From: Caulobacter sp. BK020
GTDB taxonomy: Bacteria; Pseudomonadota; Alphaproteobacteria; Caulobacterales; Caulobacteraceae
Length of the DNA stretch: 64,000 nucleotides
Reading direction: 5' to 3'
NCBI RefSeq assembly: GCF_004342605.1
Contig: NZ_SLZL01000005.1
Location: 186,001 to 250,000, forward strand
Shown: piece after piece, positions 32,728-42,479 of the stretch
Position numbering within the stretch: position 1 is the stretch's first letter
Layout of the letters: each line of letters begins with the position of its first letter
Position numbers and translations under genes: made by a program
Notes under the pieces: model-generated
Databases searched by the model: none
Seen by the model: only the letters and a program-made list of their open reading frames with translations
What the model was told of the DNA's origin: nothing

Positions 32728-35265
32728 ATGCACCGGCAGGCCCTTCGCGCCCTGTTGCTGGCCGGCTGCGGCGGTTTCGCCGTCCCGGCCTGGGCCCAGA
32801 CGACCTCAACGCCGCTCCCCATGGTCGATGCGCCGACCACCCAGCCCCCCGCCGACCAGCAGGCCGTCAGCGAGGTGGTCGTCACGGGCCTGACCTCGCG
32901 CAATCGCCCGCTGATCACGGCCTCGGCTGACATCACCCTGGCCACCCGCGCCGACATCGAGCGCAAGGCCCCGCGCTCGACCGCCGACCTGCTGGAGCTG
33001 GTGCCGGGCATCTTCGTCGAAGGCACGGCTGGCGAGCTGTCCAACAACTACTCGGTGCGCGGCCTGCAGGGCGGCGGCCAACGGTTCATCCAGCTGCAGG
33101 AGGACGGCCTGCCAGTCATCTACCAGGGCGGCGGGGCGGATTTCTTCTTTTCCGAGGACGTCACGATCGACCGGCTGGAGTCGGTGAAGGGCGGCACCTC
33201 GGGCATCCTGACCGTCAACGGGGCCGGCGCGACGATCAACTTCCTCTCGCGCAAGCCCAGTTTCGACGAACCCGAGGGGATTGTCCGGCTGTCGGGCTAC
33301 AATTACGGCCTCAAGCGCGGCGACTTCTATTACTCCGCCCCCATCGCCAAGAACCTGGCGTTCAACGTCGGCGGCTATGTCCAGAGCAGCCCCGGCGTGC
33401 GCGACAACACCTTCGACTATGACGGCTACCGCCTGAAGGCGATGCTGGAATACCGCTTCGACGAGGGCGGGTACCTGCGCGTGACCGGCAAGGTCGGCGA
33501 CTTGAAGTCCGCCTACTACGCCGACCAGCCCTACGCCTACAGCAACGGCAAGCCCAGGGGCGTTCCCGGCCTGGACACCCAGTTCGGCAATATCGGCGGC
33601 GACGCCTTCAACCGCATCTCCGTGCCGGTCTCGAGCTTCGTCGAAAGCGACGGCTTCCGTGACTTCCGCCTCAGCGAAGGCGTGCGGGTCAAGACCAAGC
33701 AGCTGCGCGTCGATTTCGAAAAGCCGCTCAGCGACAGCGTCGAGATCTTCGCCCGCGCGCGCTATCTGGACCTGAAGGACGACTTCAACGGCCTGTTCCC
33801 CGGTTCGGGCACCGGCAACGCCGGCCTGGCCAGCGCGGTCACCTACCTGACCCCCGGCGCCAGCTCGCCGATCAACAACCTGCTCACCGCGGGCACGGCG
33901 GCCTATCCGGCCACCGTACGTTTCGGCGTCAGGAACCTGCGCACCGGCGTGGTCATTCCGTCGAGCGACACTGCGACGCTGAACGCCCTGAACGGCAACG
34001 GCTTCCTGCAGGAGACGACGCTCAACCACGACGACCAGTCGGGCCACGACTTCGGGGCCAACATCGGATCACGCTGGGAATATCAGGGCGACGGGTTCAA
34101 GAATTCGCTGACCGCCGGGGTCCAATATTACGACGTCCGCCGCAACCAGAACCAGTCGGCGGTAGCGACCGTCGTCAACGACGTCCGCACCAACAGCGAC
34201 ATCTACGACATCGTCTCGCTGGACGCGAACAACCAGGTCATCGGCGTGCTCAGCGACAATGGCATGGTGTCGTACGGCGACTGGGGGGCCGGCGTCCGCC
34301 GCCGCACGGACAAGTCGGTGTCGCTCTACGCCAACGACGAGCTGGCGATCGGCGACAAGATCCATATCGACGGCGGAGTCCGTTGGGAGAGCGACAAGGC
34401 CCGGTACCTGGAAGGTAACGCCGCCGCGGTCAACCAGCCGGTGCAGCCTGGCGTCGGCGGCGTCGTGCGCACCGTCGGCTCGACCTTCGACGGCACGTTC
34501 ACCGAGACCCACAGGACCCAGGACAAGGTCGCCTGGACCATCGGCGCCAGCTACCTGATCACGCCCCACTTCTCGGTCTATGGCCGCTACGCCAACGGCT
34601 TCCAGACCAACAACACCGATCCGATCACCAAGATCGAACTCTACGAGGCTGGCGTGCGCTTCGAATACGGCCGGGTCCTCAGCGCCTCGGCGACGGTGTT
34701 CCGGACCAATTTCGACAATCAGTTCTACAACTTCATCGATCCGTCCGATCCCACCAGGCAGACCAGCTTCCTGGCCGACCTCAAGACCACGGGGGTGGAG
34801 GTGGACGCCCTGGTCCGGCCGATCGACTGGTTCTCGATCAACGTTTCGGGCGTGATCCAGGACCCGACCCTCAACAATCTCAGCCTCAACGGCGTGCCTC
34901 AGCCGACCTATGACGGCAACCGTCCCGAGCGGACGCCGGCCCGGCTCTACACCATCACCCCGGCCATCAAGCTGCCCAACGGCCGGGGCGAGGTCTATGC
35001 CCGCTACAAGTATGTCGGCAAGATCTACGCGGACTCCGGCAACGGCGTCGCCCTGCCCTCCTATGGGGTGACCAGCGCGGGCGTGACCCTGAACCTGAAG
35101 GACAACCTCCAGCTCAACTTCAACATCGACAACATCTTCGACGTGATCGGCCTGACCGAGGGCAACCCGCGGCAAGGCCAGACCCAGAACGCGGCCTCCG
35201 GCTATTTCTACGCGCGCGGCATCGTGGGAAGGACCTATGGCGGCTCGCTCACGTTGCGTTTCTAG
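32728..35265 (+). CDS. TonB-dependent receptor
   Basis: An 845-residue outer-membrane channel. The signal peptide (AWAQ cleavage near 24) leads to a short N-terminal region with a TonB-box-like VSEVVVTG, then the plug domain (RSTADLLELVPGIFVEG, SVRGLQGGGQRFIQLQEDGLPV, IDRLESVKGGTSGILTVNGAGATINFLSRKP) and a 22-strand barrel ending in LTLRF, with the usual C-terminal aromatic. The start has a GGGGAGG Shine-Dalgarno. It is followed 2 bp downstream by a secreted glycosidase-like gene, so the receptor probably imports the oligosaccharide that enzyme acts on. The substrate is not identifiable from sequence. Confidence 0.92.
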   Translation: MHRQALRALLLAGCGGFAVPAWAQTTSTPLPMVDAPTTQPPADQQAVSEVVVTGLTSRNRPLITASADITLATRADIERKAPRSTADLLELVPGIFVEGTAGELSNNYSVRGLQGGGQRFIQLQEDGLPVIYQGGGADFFFSEDVTIDRLESVKGGTSGILTVNGAGATINFLSRKPSFDEPEGIVRLSGYNYGLKRGDFYYSAPIAKNLAFNVGGYVQSSPGVRDNTFDYDGYRLKAMLEYRFDEGGYLRVTGKVGDLKSAYYADQPYAYSNGKPRGVPGLDTQFGNIGGDAFNRISVPVSSFVESDGFRDFRLSEGVRVKTKQLRVDFEKPLSDSVEIFARARYLDLKDDFNGLFPGSGTGNAGLASAVTYLTPGASSPINNLLTAGTAAYPATVRFGVRNLRTGVVIPSSDTATLNALNGNGFLQETTLNHDDQSGHDFGANIGSRWEYQGDGFKNSLTAGVQYYDVRRNQNQSAVATVVNDVRTNSDIYDIVSLDANNQVIGVLSDNGMVSYGDWGAGVRRRTDKSVSLYANDELAIGDKIHIDGGVRWESDKARYLEGNAAAVNQPVQPGVGGVVRTVGSTFDGTFTETHRTQDKVAWTIGASYLITPHFSVYGRYANGFQTNNTDPITKIELYEAGVRFEYGRVLSASATVFRTNFDNQFYNFIDPSDPTRQTSFLADLKTTGVEVDALVRPIDWFSINVSGVIQDPTLNNLSLNGVPQPTYDGNRPERTPARLYTITPAIKLPNGRGEVYARYKYVGKIYADSGNGVALPSYGVTSAGVTLNLKDNLQLNFNIDNIFDVIGLTEGNPRQGQTQNAASGYFYARGIVGRTYGGSLTLRF

Positions 35266-35266
35266 G

Positions 35267-37342
35267 ATGCGCGGGGGCGGCGACATTCGACGGGGCCTAG
35301 CCGCCGCACTGCTGGCGCTGACGATCGCGGGCTCCGCAACGGCCAAGCCGGACCTGGCTTACAGGCTGACCGAAGGTCAGAACCTCAACGCCTTCCTCCG
35401 CGACGGCCCCGTGGCCGCGCACCTGCTGCTGCGTAACGGCCTCGCCCCCCGCGTCCTGGTCGCCTTTCCGGCCGGCAACAGCGGTGTGGGCCTGTGGTTC
35501 GAGCCCACCGCTCGCCCCGTCGCCTGGCGGCTGGACCAGCCGCCCAAGCCTCTCCGGCGGAATGGGCTCAACGGCGTCGTGGCCGTCGCCAGCCTGGACG
35601 CGCCGCAACTGGTCGTCAGGCAGGCGGTGCTCTCGAACGTGCGTTACCTGCGCGACTACCAGTCCGTCGGCCGCTTCCCGCCCCAGGTCGCGGTCCAGCC
35701 GCGGATGGAGGGCGACACGATCACCTGGCGCCGCGCCCGGCTCGACGGAGCTCCCGGCTATGTCCTGTCGCTCCGCGTCGTCAACGGCCGTCTCGACCGG
35801 GGCGCGCTGGTCGCGGGACCGGACGGACGGATCGGGCTGGAGATCACGGCCCTGACCGGCGATCCGCCTTTGACGCCGATCCCCGCCCCGAAGCTGCTCA
35901 ACGCCCAGGCCGCCCCCGATCCGGCCGCGCGCGACGCCCTGTCCTTCCTGAGCTATCGCGAAAAATTCCTGGCAGGGTCCTGGCGGTTCAACACCTATTT
36001 CGGCCGCGACACCCTGATGTCGGTGCGGCTGCTGATGCCGGCCCTGCGGCCCGCGGCGGTCGAAGCCGGCCTGAATTCCGTGCTGGCCCGGTTGTCTCCC
36101 GGCGGCGAGGTGGCCCACGAGGAAGGGATCGGCGAGTTCGCGGTTGTCCAGAACCGCAAGGCCGGGCGCGACGGCGACGCGGCGGAGCTCGACTACGGCA
36201 TGGTCGACGACGACTACATGCTGGGCGTCGTCGCGGCGGACTACCTGCTCGGCCCCGGGCGCGAGCGCGCGAGAGCTTGGCTGGCCCAGTCCTTGGCGAG
36301 CGAGAGCCGTCCGGGAGTCCGCGCACCGACCGGCGCGGCGCTGGCGGCCAATCTGCGTTTCGTCCTCGACCAGGCCCGCCCCTTCGCCGACGCGCCCTCC
36401 GCGCGCACCCTGATCGCCATCAAGCCCGGCCGAAAGACCGGCGAATGGCGCGACAGCGAGGAAGGTCTGGGCGGCGGCGTCTATCCCTACGACGTCAACG
36501 CCGCCCTCGCCCCGGCGGCCGTCGAGGCCGCCGACCGCCTCTTCCGCGCCGGCCTGCTGGACCCCTATCTTTCGCCCGAGGATCGCCCGCGCTTCGCCGA
36601 GGCCGGCCGCACGGCGCGGGTGTGGCGGAGCCGGGCCGCGCCGTTGTTCCGGGTCGAACGGCCGGCCGCCGAGGCCGCCGCCTCGATCCGGGCCTATGCC
36701 GACAGCGTCGGCGTTCCCGCGGCTTCGGCCTTGCGCGCCCTGGACGGCCGGCCGCTGGTGTTCCACGCCCTGTCTCTCGACGTAGCGGGCAGGCCGGCGC
36801 CGATCCTCAACTCGGACGAGGGCTTCGAGCTTCTGTTCGGCCGACCGACGGCGGCGGATCTCGACGCCTATGTCACGGCGATCACCCGTCCCTTCCCGGC
36901 CGGATTGATGACCGACATCGGCCTGGTGGTCGCCAACCCGGCCTTCGCCGATCGTCAGGCCCAGGCGCGCTTCACGCCGGCCGCCTATCACGGCGCCGTG
37001 GTCTGGTCGTGGCAGCAGGCGCTGCTGGCCGCCGGCTTTGAGCGACAGCTGGCGCGCTGCGACCTGCCCGGGCGGGTGCGCGCCAGGCTCGTCGCCGCCC
37101 AGGCCGGGCTATGGCGCGCGATCGGAGCAACCCGCGCCCTCCAGAGTTCGGAACTCTGGTCGTGGACGTTCCGCGACGGCCGCTACCAGGTCGCGCCGTT
37201 CGGCGCCGGCAAGGCCGATGTCGACGAGTCCAACGCCGCCCAGCTGTGGAGCACGGTCTATCTGGCGGTGCGCCCGCCCCGGCCGCCGACCAAGGGAAAG
37301 GCGTTCGCCGCGCCGCCCGAATGGACCGGCTGCCGACGGTAG
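35267..37342 (+). CDS. Secreted six-hairpin glycosidase-like protein
   Basis: A 691-residue exported protein with a signal peptide (RGLAAALLALTIAGSATAK). The first 230 residues are a beta-sandwich; from about 235 an (alpha/alpha)6 barrel begins with LSYREKFLAGSWRFNTYFGRDTL, similar in form to the W-F-GRD segment of glycogen-debranching and GH15-type enzymes, and HEEGIGEFAVVQN could supply a catalytic acid. EWRDSEEGLGGGVYPYDVN and a late WSWQQALLAAG also fit. I cannot name the exact GH family. The ATG at 35267 lies 2 bp after the receptor stop, so it is translationally coupled, and it is convergent with a halogenase gene. Confidence 0.72.
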   Translation: MRGGGDIRRGLAAALLALTIAGSATAKPDLAYRLTEGQNLNAFLRDGPVAAHLLLRNGLAPRVLVAFPAGNSGVGLWFEPTARPVAWRLDQPPKPLRRNGLNGVVAVASLDAPQLVVRQAVLSNVRYLRDYQSVGRFPPQVAVQPRMEGDTITWRRARLDGAPGYVLSLRVVNGRLDRGALVAGPDGRIGLEITALTGDPPLTPIPAPKLLNAQAAPDPAARDALSFLSYREKFLAGSWRFNTYFGRDTLMSVRLLMPALRPAAVEAGLNSVLARLSPGGEVAHEEGIGEFAVVQNRKAGRDGDAAELDYGMVDDDYMLGVVAADYLLGPGRERARAWLAQSLASESRPGVRAPTGAALAANLRFVLDQARPFADAPSARTLIAIKPGRKTGEWRDSEEGLGGGVYPYDVNAALAPAAVEAADRLFRAGLLDPYLSPEDRPRFAEAGRTARVWRSRAAPLFRVERPAAEAAASIRAYADSVGVPAASALRALDGRPLVFHALSLDVAGRPAPILNSDEGFELLFGRPTAADLDAYVTAITRPFPAGLMTDIGLVVANPAFADRQAQARFTPAAYHGAVVWSWQQALLAAGFERQLARCDLPGRVRARLVAAQAGLWRAIGATRALQSSELWSWTFRDGRYQVAPFGAGKADVDESNAAQLWSTVYLAVRPPRPPTKGKAFAAPPEWTGCRR

Positions 37343-37352
37343 CGTGACGGCT

Positions 37353-38864
37353 TCAGCCCGGAACCGGAGCGATCCCGCCGATCATCGCAGCGATGGCGTC
37401 GTCGTGCTTGGGCAGGGTCGGCGCCGCTCGGGCGATCACCGCCTCGATCTGTTCGAGCTGACGGCGATTGGCGGCGGGATCCAGCGTGTCGGCCAGGGGG
37501 CTGCAGCCCTCGGCCCGCACGCCCTGGCCTTCCAGCACGGCCAGCCAGCTGGCCTCGCGAAACAACTCGTCGGACGTCAGCATCAGCCGCCCGGCTCGGC
37601 GATATTGCGCCTCCCGATCGATCAGGCTCTCGGGCAAGGCCATGCGCCGTGCCTGCCGCCACAGCGGAGCCTCGTGCCCGTGGGTGGCGTGATAGTGCAG
37701 GATCAGGAAGTCCCGGATCCCGTCCATGTCCCGCCCGAACAGCGTGTTGAACTGACGCGCGAGGCCCGGATCGCAGTCGCGATCGGGGAACAGGGTGATC
37801 AGCTTGGCGATCCCGCTCTGGATCAGGTGGATGCTGGTCGACTCCAGCGGTTCGAGAAAGCCGGACGACAGGCCGATGGCCACGACGTTCTTGCGCCAGG
37901 TTTCGCGCCGGAAGCCGGCCCTGAATCGCAGGAGGCGCGGCTCGCCCAGCGCCTCCCCGTCCAAGCCGCCCAGCAGCGTCGCCGCCGCCTCGTCATCGGA
38001 GAGGAAGGCGCTGGCATAGACATAGCCGTTGCCCATCCGATGCTGCAGCGGGATGCGCCATTGCCAGCCGGCCGGCCGCAGGGTCGAGCGGGTGTAGGGG
38101 GTGGTCTCGGCGACCCGCGTGCAAGGGACAGCCACGGCTCGGTCGCAGGGCAGCCAATGCGACCAGTCCTCGAAGCCGGCCTCCATGACGCCGTCGATCA
38201 GCAAGGCGCGAAAGCCCGAGCAATCGACGAAGAGGTCGCCTTCGATCCGCTCGCCGCGATCGATGGTCAGGGCCATGACGAAGCCGGTGTCCGGCGCCCG
38301 CTCGACCTGGTTCACCCGGCCTTCGCGCCGCCTCACTCCCGCGGCCTCGGCCAGCCCCCGTAGATGCTGGGCATAGAGCGACGCATCGAAGTGGTAGGCG
38401 TAGCCCAGGGTCGACAGGATCGAGCGCGGATCGTCCGCCGGCCTGGCGAACCGGTTGGCGGCGGCCAGCTGGGTCGCCAGCGAAAACGCCGACAGCGGGC
38501 GGTCGAACCCGTCCGAACGCGCCTTCAGCCAGTGCTGGTGGAACGGCACGGCGTCCAGCTCGACGCCATGGCGCCCGAACGGGTGGAAGTAGCGATCGCC
38601 AGGACGGGCCCAGTCGACGAATTCGATGCCCAGCTTGAAGGTCGCCTTGGTGGCGCGAACGAATTCCGCTTCGTCGAGGCCGATCAGCGCATTGAACCAG
38701 TGGATCGTCGGGATGGTCGCCTCGCCCACCCCCACCGTGCCGATCGCCTCGGATTCGAGAAGCTCGATCGTCAAGCGGGGCCCGAACGCCTTGGCCAGCG
38801 CGGTCGCCGTCATCCAGCCGGCCGTACCGCCGCCGAGGATCACCAGGCGCTCGATGCGGTTCAT
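37353..38864 (-). CDS. Flavin-dependent tryptophan halogenase-like protein (first of five)
   Basis: A 503-residue PF04820 protein that uses FADH2, O2 and halide to halogenate an aromatic substrate if active. The FAD motif is GGGTAGW (11-17), the GVGEATIP segment follows, the catalytic Lys is K77 in ATFKLGIEF, the WxWxIP signature is GWQWRIP, and the Glu in LEPLESTSIHLIQ corresponds to the catalytic Glu of PrnA. All key residues are intact. The start is the ATG at 38864 with a GGGGGAG Shine-Dalgarno. It is separate from the four-gene array 9 kb away and is divergent from pckG. The substrate is not predictable; free tryptophan is not assured. Confidence 0.88.
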   Translation of the reverse strand: MNRIERLVILGGGTAGWMTATALAKAFGPRLTIELLESEAIGTVGVGEATIPTIHWFNALIGLDEAEFVRATKATFKLGIEFVDWARPGDRYFHPFGRHGVELDAVPFHQHWLKARSDGFDRPLSAFSLATQLAAANRFARPADDPRSILSTLGYAYHFDASLYAQHLRGLAEAAGVRRREGRVNQVERAPDTGFVMALTIDRGERIEGDLFVDCSGFRALLIDGVMEAGFEDWSHWLPCDRAVAVPCTRVAETTPYTRSTLRPAGWQWRIPLQHRMGNGYVYASAFLSDDEAAATLLGGLDGEALGEPRLLRFRAGFRRETWRKNVVAIGLSSGFLEPLESTSIHLIQSGIAKLITLFPDRDCDPGLARQFNTLFGRDMDGIRDFLILHYHATHGHEAPLWRQARRMALPESLIDREAQYRRAGRLMLTSDELFREASWLAVLEGQGVRAEGCSPLADTLDPAANRRQLEQIEAVIARAAPTLPKHDDAIAAMIGGIAPVPG

Positions 38865-39063
38865 GCCACGCTCCCCCAGATTCAGGCGCTGGAATATCTT
38901 CCGCGCGAGCCGACCGATCCCAAGCATCGATTCGCCCCGCCTGCTGGGCAAGCGTGACTGTTTCGGCGCGATGAAACTTCACCGCTGGTTCGTCTTCCCA
39001 CTATTCGAGCATCCTTGGTAAAAATGTGCCTTTGAGGCGGCATCTTGCGCCTCGATTTTCGCC

Positions 39064-39075
39064 GACAACGTTGTC
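39064..39075. promoter_or_regulatory. 12-bp perfect palindrome before pckG
   Basis: GACAACGTTGTC, centred on the CG of AACGTT, 93 bp upstream of pckG in the 303-bp region between the halogenase and pckG. The central CG is typical of LacI-family operators; a LacI-type regulator (PckR) is known to control pck in related bacteria, but I did not compare motifs. Confidence 0.45.
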
Positions 39076-39167
39076 ATTGAAAACATTAGGCTTTTCCTGC
39101 GGGACCGCGACGCTATGGTGCGCGCCAAGGCGAGCGACAGTCTCGCCGGCTTGCAGCAGGACGGAAC

Positions 39168-41018
39168 ATGCAGAACCAATGGCTGGGCGCCAACGCGCCC
39201 CCGACGAAGCACGCGCGTCTATTGGCCTGGGTCGACGAAGTCGCCGCCCTGACCAAGCCGAAGGCCATCCACTGGTGCGACGGCTCCGACGAGGAATGGA
39301 CCGCCCTGACCGACGAACTGGTGGCCGCCGGCACGCTCAAGCGCCTCAATCCCGACCTCCGTCCCAACTCGTTCCACGCCGCCTCCGACCCGCGCGACGT
39401 CGCCCGCGTCGAAAGTCGCACCTTCATCTGCTCCGAACACCAGGCCGACGCCGGTCCGACCAACAACTGGCGCGACCCCGCCGAAATGCGCCAGACCCTG
39501 ACCGGCCTGTTCGACGGCTGCATGAAGGGCCGCACGATGTATGTCGTGCCGTTCTCGATGGGACCAGTCGGATCCAAGATCAGCGCCCTGGGCGTGGAGA
39601 TCACCGACAGCGCCTATGTCGCCGTCTCGATGCGGGTGATGACCCGCATGGGCCGGGCCGCCCTGGACGCCCTGGGCGAGGACGGCTTCTTCGTGCCGGC
39701 CCTGCACACCCTGGGCGCCCCGCTGGCTGAAGGCGAGGCCGACGTGGCCTGGCCGTGCAATGACGACAAGTACATCGTCCACTTCCCCGAAAGCCGCGAG
39801 ATCTGGTCCTACGGCTCGGGCTATGGCGGCAACGCCCTGCTGGGCAAGAAATGCTACGCCCTGCGTATCGCCTCGGTGATGGCCCGCGACGAGGGCTGGC
39901 TGGCCGAGCACATGCTGATCCTCAAGCTGACCTCGCCGGCCGGTCAGGTGCGCTACGTGGCCGCCGCCTTCCCCAGCGCCTGCGGCAAGACCAATATGGC
40001 CATGCTGCAGCCCACCCTGCCCGGCTGGAAGGCCGAGACGATCGGCGACGACATCTGCTGGATGCGGTTCGGCGCCGACGGGCGGCTGTACGCGATCAAC
40101 CCGGAGGCCGGCTTCTTCGGGGTCGCGCCGGGCACGGGCGTCAAGACCAACCGCAACGCCGTCGACACGCTGCATTCCAACTGCATCTACACAAATGTCG
40201 CCCTGACCGCCGACGGCGACGTCTGGTGGGAGGGCCTGACCGACCACCCGCCCGAGGGCCTGACCGACTGGAAGGGCCGGGCCTGGACACCGGAACTGGG
40301 CGAGCCCGCCGCCCATCCCAACGCCCGCTTCGCCGTGCCGGCCGGCCAGTGCCCGGTCATCGCCGACGCGTGGGAGGATCCGGCCGGCGTGCCGATCTCG
40401 GCCATCCTGTTCGGCGGCCGCCGCGCCTCGGCCGTGCCGCTGGTCACCGAGGCCTTCGACTGGGAGCACGGGGTGTTCCTGGCCTCCAATGTCGCCTCGG
40501 AAGGCACGGCGGCCGCCGAAAACAGCATCGGCGAGCTGCGCCGCGATCCCTTCGCCATGCTGCCGTTCTGCGGCTACAACATGGGCGACTACTTCGATCA
40601 CTGGCTGAAGGTCGGCGCCGCGGCCGATCCGGCCAAGCTGCCCCGCATCTATTTCGTCAACTGGTTCCGCAAGGACGACCGCGGTCGGTTCGTCTGGCCA
40701 GGCTATGGCGAGAACAGCCGGGTGCTGAAGTGGATCGTCGATCGGCTTGAGGGGCAGGCCGACGCCGTCGACAGCCCGATCGGCCGCCTGCCCGCCCGCG
40801 ACGGCCTCGACCTGACGGGCCTGGACCTGACCGACGCCCAGCTGGACCTGCTGCTGACCGTCGATCCGGAGATCTGGCGGGCCGAAGCCGCCCTGATCCC
40901 CGAGGCCTACGCCCGGTTCGGCGACCGCCTGCCCGCCGCCCTGTGGCGTCAACTGGACGCCCTGGGCGAACGGCTGGCCCGCGTCGAGCGTCCCGCCCGG
41001 GTGCTGGAACAGGCCTGA
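39168..41018 (+). CDS. pckG: Phosphoenolpyruvate carboxykinase (GTP)
   Basis: Gluconeogenic enzyme converting oxaloacetate and GTP to PEP, CO2 and GDP. The 616-residue protein is of the GTP type, not the ATP type found in many alphaproteobacteria: it has the kinase-1 loop [12 protein letters not shown] with the reactive Cys, PFSMGPVGS, and the guanine-binding region [23 protein letters not shown]. It starts at the ATG at 39168. tpiA follows 51 bp downstream, probably in the same transcript. Being next to halogenase and xylan genes fits growth on sugar acids, when carbon must flow upward. Confidence 0.95.
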   Translation: MQNQWLGANAPPTKHARLLAWVDEVAALTKPKAIHWCDGSDEEWTALTDELVAAGTLKRLNPDLRPNSFHAASDPRDVARVESRTFICSEHQADAGPTNNWRDPAEMRQTLTGLFDGCMKGRTMYVVPFSMGPVGSKISALGVEITDSAYVAVSMRVMTRMGRAALDALGEDGFFVPALHTLGAPLAEGEADVAWPCNDDKYIVHFPESREIWSYGSGYGGNALLGKKCYALRIASVMARDEGWLAEHMLILKLTSPAGQVRYVAAAFPSACGKTNMAMLQPTLPGWKAETIGDDICWMRFGADGRLYAINPEAGFFGVAPGTGVKTNRNAVDTLHSNCIYTNVALTADGDVWWEGLTDHPPEGLTDWKGRAWTPELGEPAAHPNARFAVPAGQCPVIADAWEDPAGVPISAILFGGRRASAVPLVTEAFDWEHGVFLASNVASEGTAAAENSIGELRRDPFAMLPFCGYNMGDYFDHWLKVGAAADPAKLPRIYFVNWFRKDDRGRFVWPGYGENSRVLKWIVDRLEGQADAVDSPIGRLPARDGLDLTGLDLTDAQLDLLLTVDPEIWRAEAALIPEAYARFGDRLPAALWRQLDALGERLARVERPARVLEQA

Positions 41019-41069
41019 TCCCCGTCCTCCCCTTCAGGAAACAAGCGCCGGCCGGCGCATGGAGACCGA

Positions 41070-41825
41070 ATGCACGTCGCGATGGAAAAGCCCGCCCGCA
41101 AGTTCGTGGTCGGAAACTGGAAGATGCACGGCAACCTGGCCGCCCTGCCCGTCCTGGGGGCCATCGACGCGGCCGCGCGCGAGACGCCCACGGTCGATGT
41201 CGGGGTGGCTGTCCCCGCGACCCTGATCACCGCCGCCTGGCAGACCGCCAACGCGATCCACGTCGGCGCACAGGACATCCACCCGGCCGACAAGGGGGCC
41301 CACACCGGTTGCCTGTCGGCGCCGATGGTCAAGGACGCCGGCGCGGCCTTCACCATCGTCGGCCACAGCGAGTGCCGGGCGGGCCGCCAGGAGAGCGACA
41401 CCGAGGTGCGCGGCAAGGCCGAAGCCGCGCGGCGCCACGGCCTGTCGGTGATCCTCTGCGTGGGCGAACCCCTGGAGGTCCGCGAGGCGGGCCGGGCCGA
41501 GGCGGTGGTCCGCGCCCAGCTTGAGAACTGCCTGCCGGCCGACGCCGACGGCGCCTGGCTGTCGGTGGCCTACGAACCGATCTGGGCGATCGGCACGGGT
41601 CGCTCGGCCACCCAGGACGACATCGCCGCCATGCACGCGGTGCTGCGCGAAACCTGCCGCACGGCCCTCGGGCCGGCCGGCGACCGCGTCCGGCTGCTGT
41701 ATGGCGGGTCGGTTACCCCGGCTAATGCGGCGCAGATCCTGGCGACGCCGAACGTCGACGGCGTGCTGGTGGGCGGCGCCAGCCTGACGGCCGAAACCTT
41801 CCTGCCGATCATCGCGCACGCCTGA
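41070..41825 (+). CDS. tpiA: Triosephosphate isomerase
   Basis: Interconverts dihydroxyacetone phosphate and glyceraldehyde-3-phosphate. The 251-residue protein has the catalytic Lys18 in VGNWKMHG, His99 in IVGHSECR and Glu169 in AYEPIWAIGTG, and the phosphate-binding loops GGSV and GVLVGGAS. The SECR variant of the usual SERR loop is worth noting. It is downstream of pckG in a probable two-gene unit. Another tpiA is expected elsewhere in such genomes, next to secG, so this may be the paralogue tied to gluconeogenesis. It is convergent with the cupin remnant. Confidence 0.93.
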   Translation: MHVAMEKPARKFVVGNWKMHGNLAALPVLGAIDAAARETPTVDVGVAVPATLITAAWQTANAIHVGAQDIHPADKGAHTGCLSAPMVKDAGAAFTIVGHSECRAGRQESDTEVRGKAEAARRHGLSVILCVGEPLEVREAGRAEAVVRAQLENCLPADADGAWLSVAYEPIWAIGTGRSATQDDIAAMHAVLRETCRTALGPAGDRVRLLYGGSVTPANAAQILATPNVDGVLVGGASLTAETFLPIIAHA

Positions 41826-41836
41826 ACGGGCGCGCC

Positions 41837-42468
41837 TTACTTGAAGGCGTTCCTGAGGTAGACGCGGAGGTTCTGGGCGACGCGCGGCGTCAGCGAGCCC
41901 AGTACGCCCTTGCGCGCCTCGGGCAGATGGGCGGCCGGGTCGCCGTCGGCCTCGAACCAGTAGTGGTCGAAGATCGCCCGCCAGGCGTCGCGCTGCGGCC
42001 CGGGCAGGTGGCGCACCGCCAGCAGGCCGTGGACCAGCACCTCGAACGGCGACCCCGCCTCGGGCGGCAGGTCGCGCCACCAGTAGTTGACCAGCACATT
42101 GAGACTGTCCAGCGACTGGACATGGCGCCACCAGGCGGTCGGGATGTAGATCGGCCAGCAGGTCGTCGAGGGTGGCCGAGATCCCGCCCAGCCGCCGTTC
42201 GACGTTCAGAGGCCCGCTCGGCCTCGCCATAGAAGAAACGGCCGCCGATCTCGGGCGGTCCGACCAGGGCCTCAACCGTCGCGCCGGCGTCGAAACCCCG
42301 GAGAGAGGCCGCTGCTTCCCCGGGTCCCTCGCGACCGGCGCGGACCGCCGGCCAGTCGGCCGCGAAGCCGCGCAGCACCACCGGCCGATAGGCAGGCGCG
42401 ATCTCGGCCCGCAGCAGCTCGCGCGTGACGTTCGAGCGCTCTGGAAGGGGCGGAAAGGACAGGCTCAT
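41837..42468 (-). pseudogene. Decayed cupin-like (JmjC-type, Cupin_8) gene
   Basis: From the ATG at 42468 the frame reads a normal Cupin_8 opening (APAYRPVVLRGFAADWPAVRAG, then GGRFFYGEAE). A frameshift near 42210 moves the family sequence to a second frame (NVERRLGGISATLDDLLAD), and at about 42150 it jumps to a third frame, which runs YIPTAWWRHVQSLDSLNVLVNYWW to the end at 41837. Intact relatives have roughly 100 more residues at the junction, carrying the HxD iron-binding motif, so the metal centre is deleted. Such cupins normally accompany tryptophan-halogenase genes in TonB-receptor loci. It is the third gene after the receptor and xylanase. Confidence 0.8.
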
Positions 42469-42479
42469 GCGGCGGGAGA

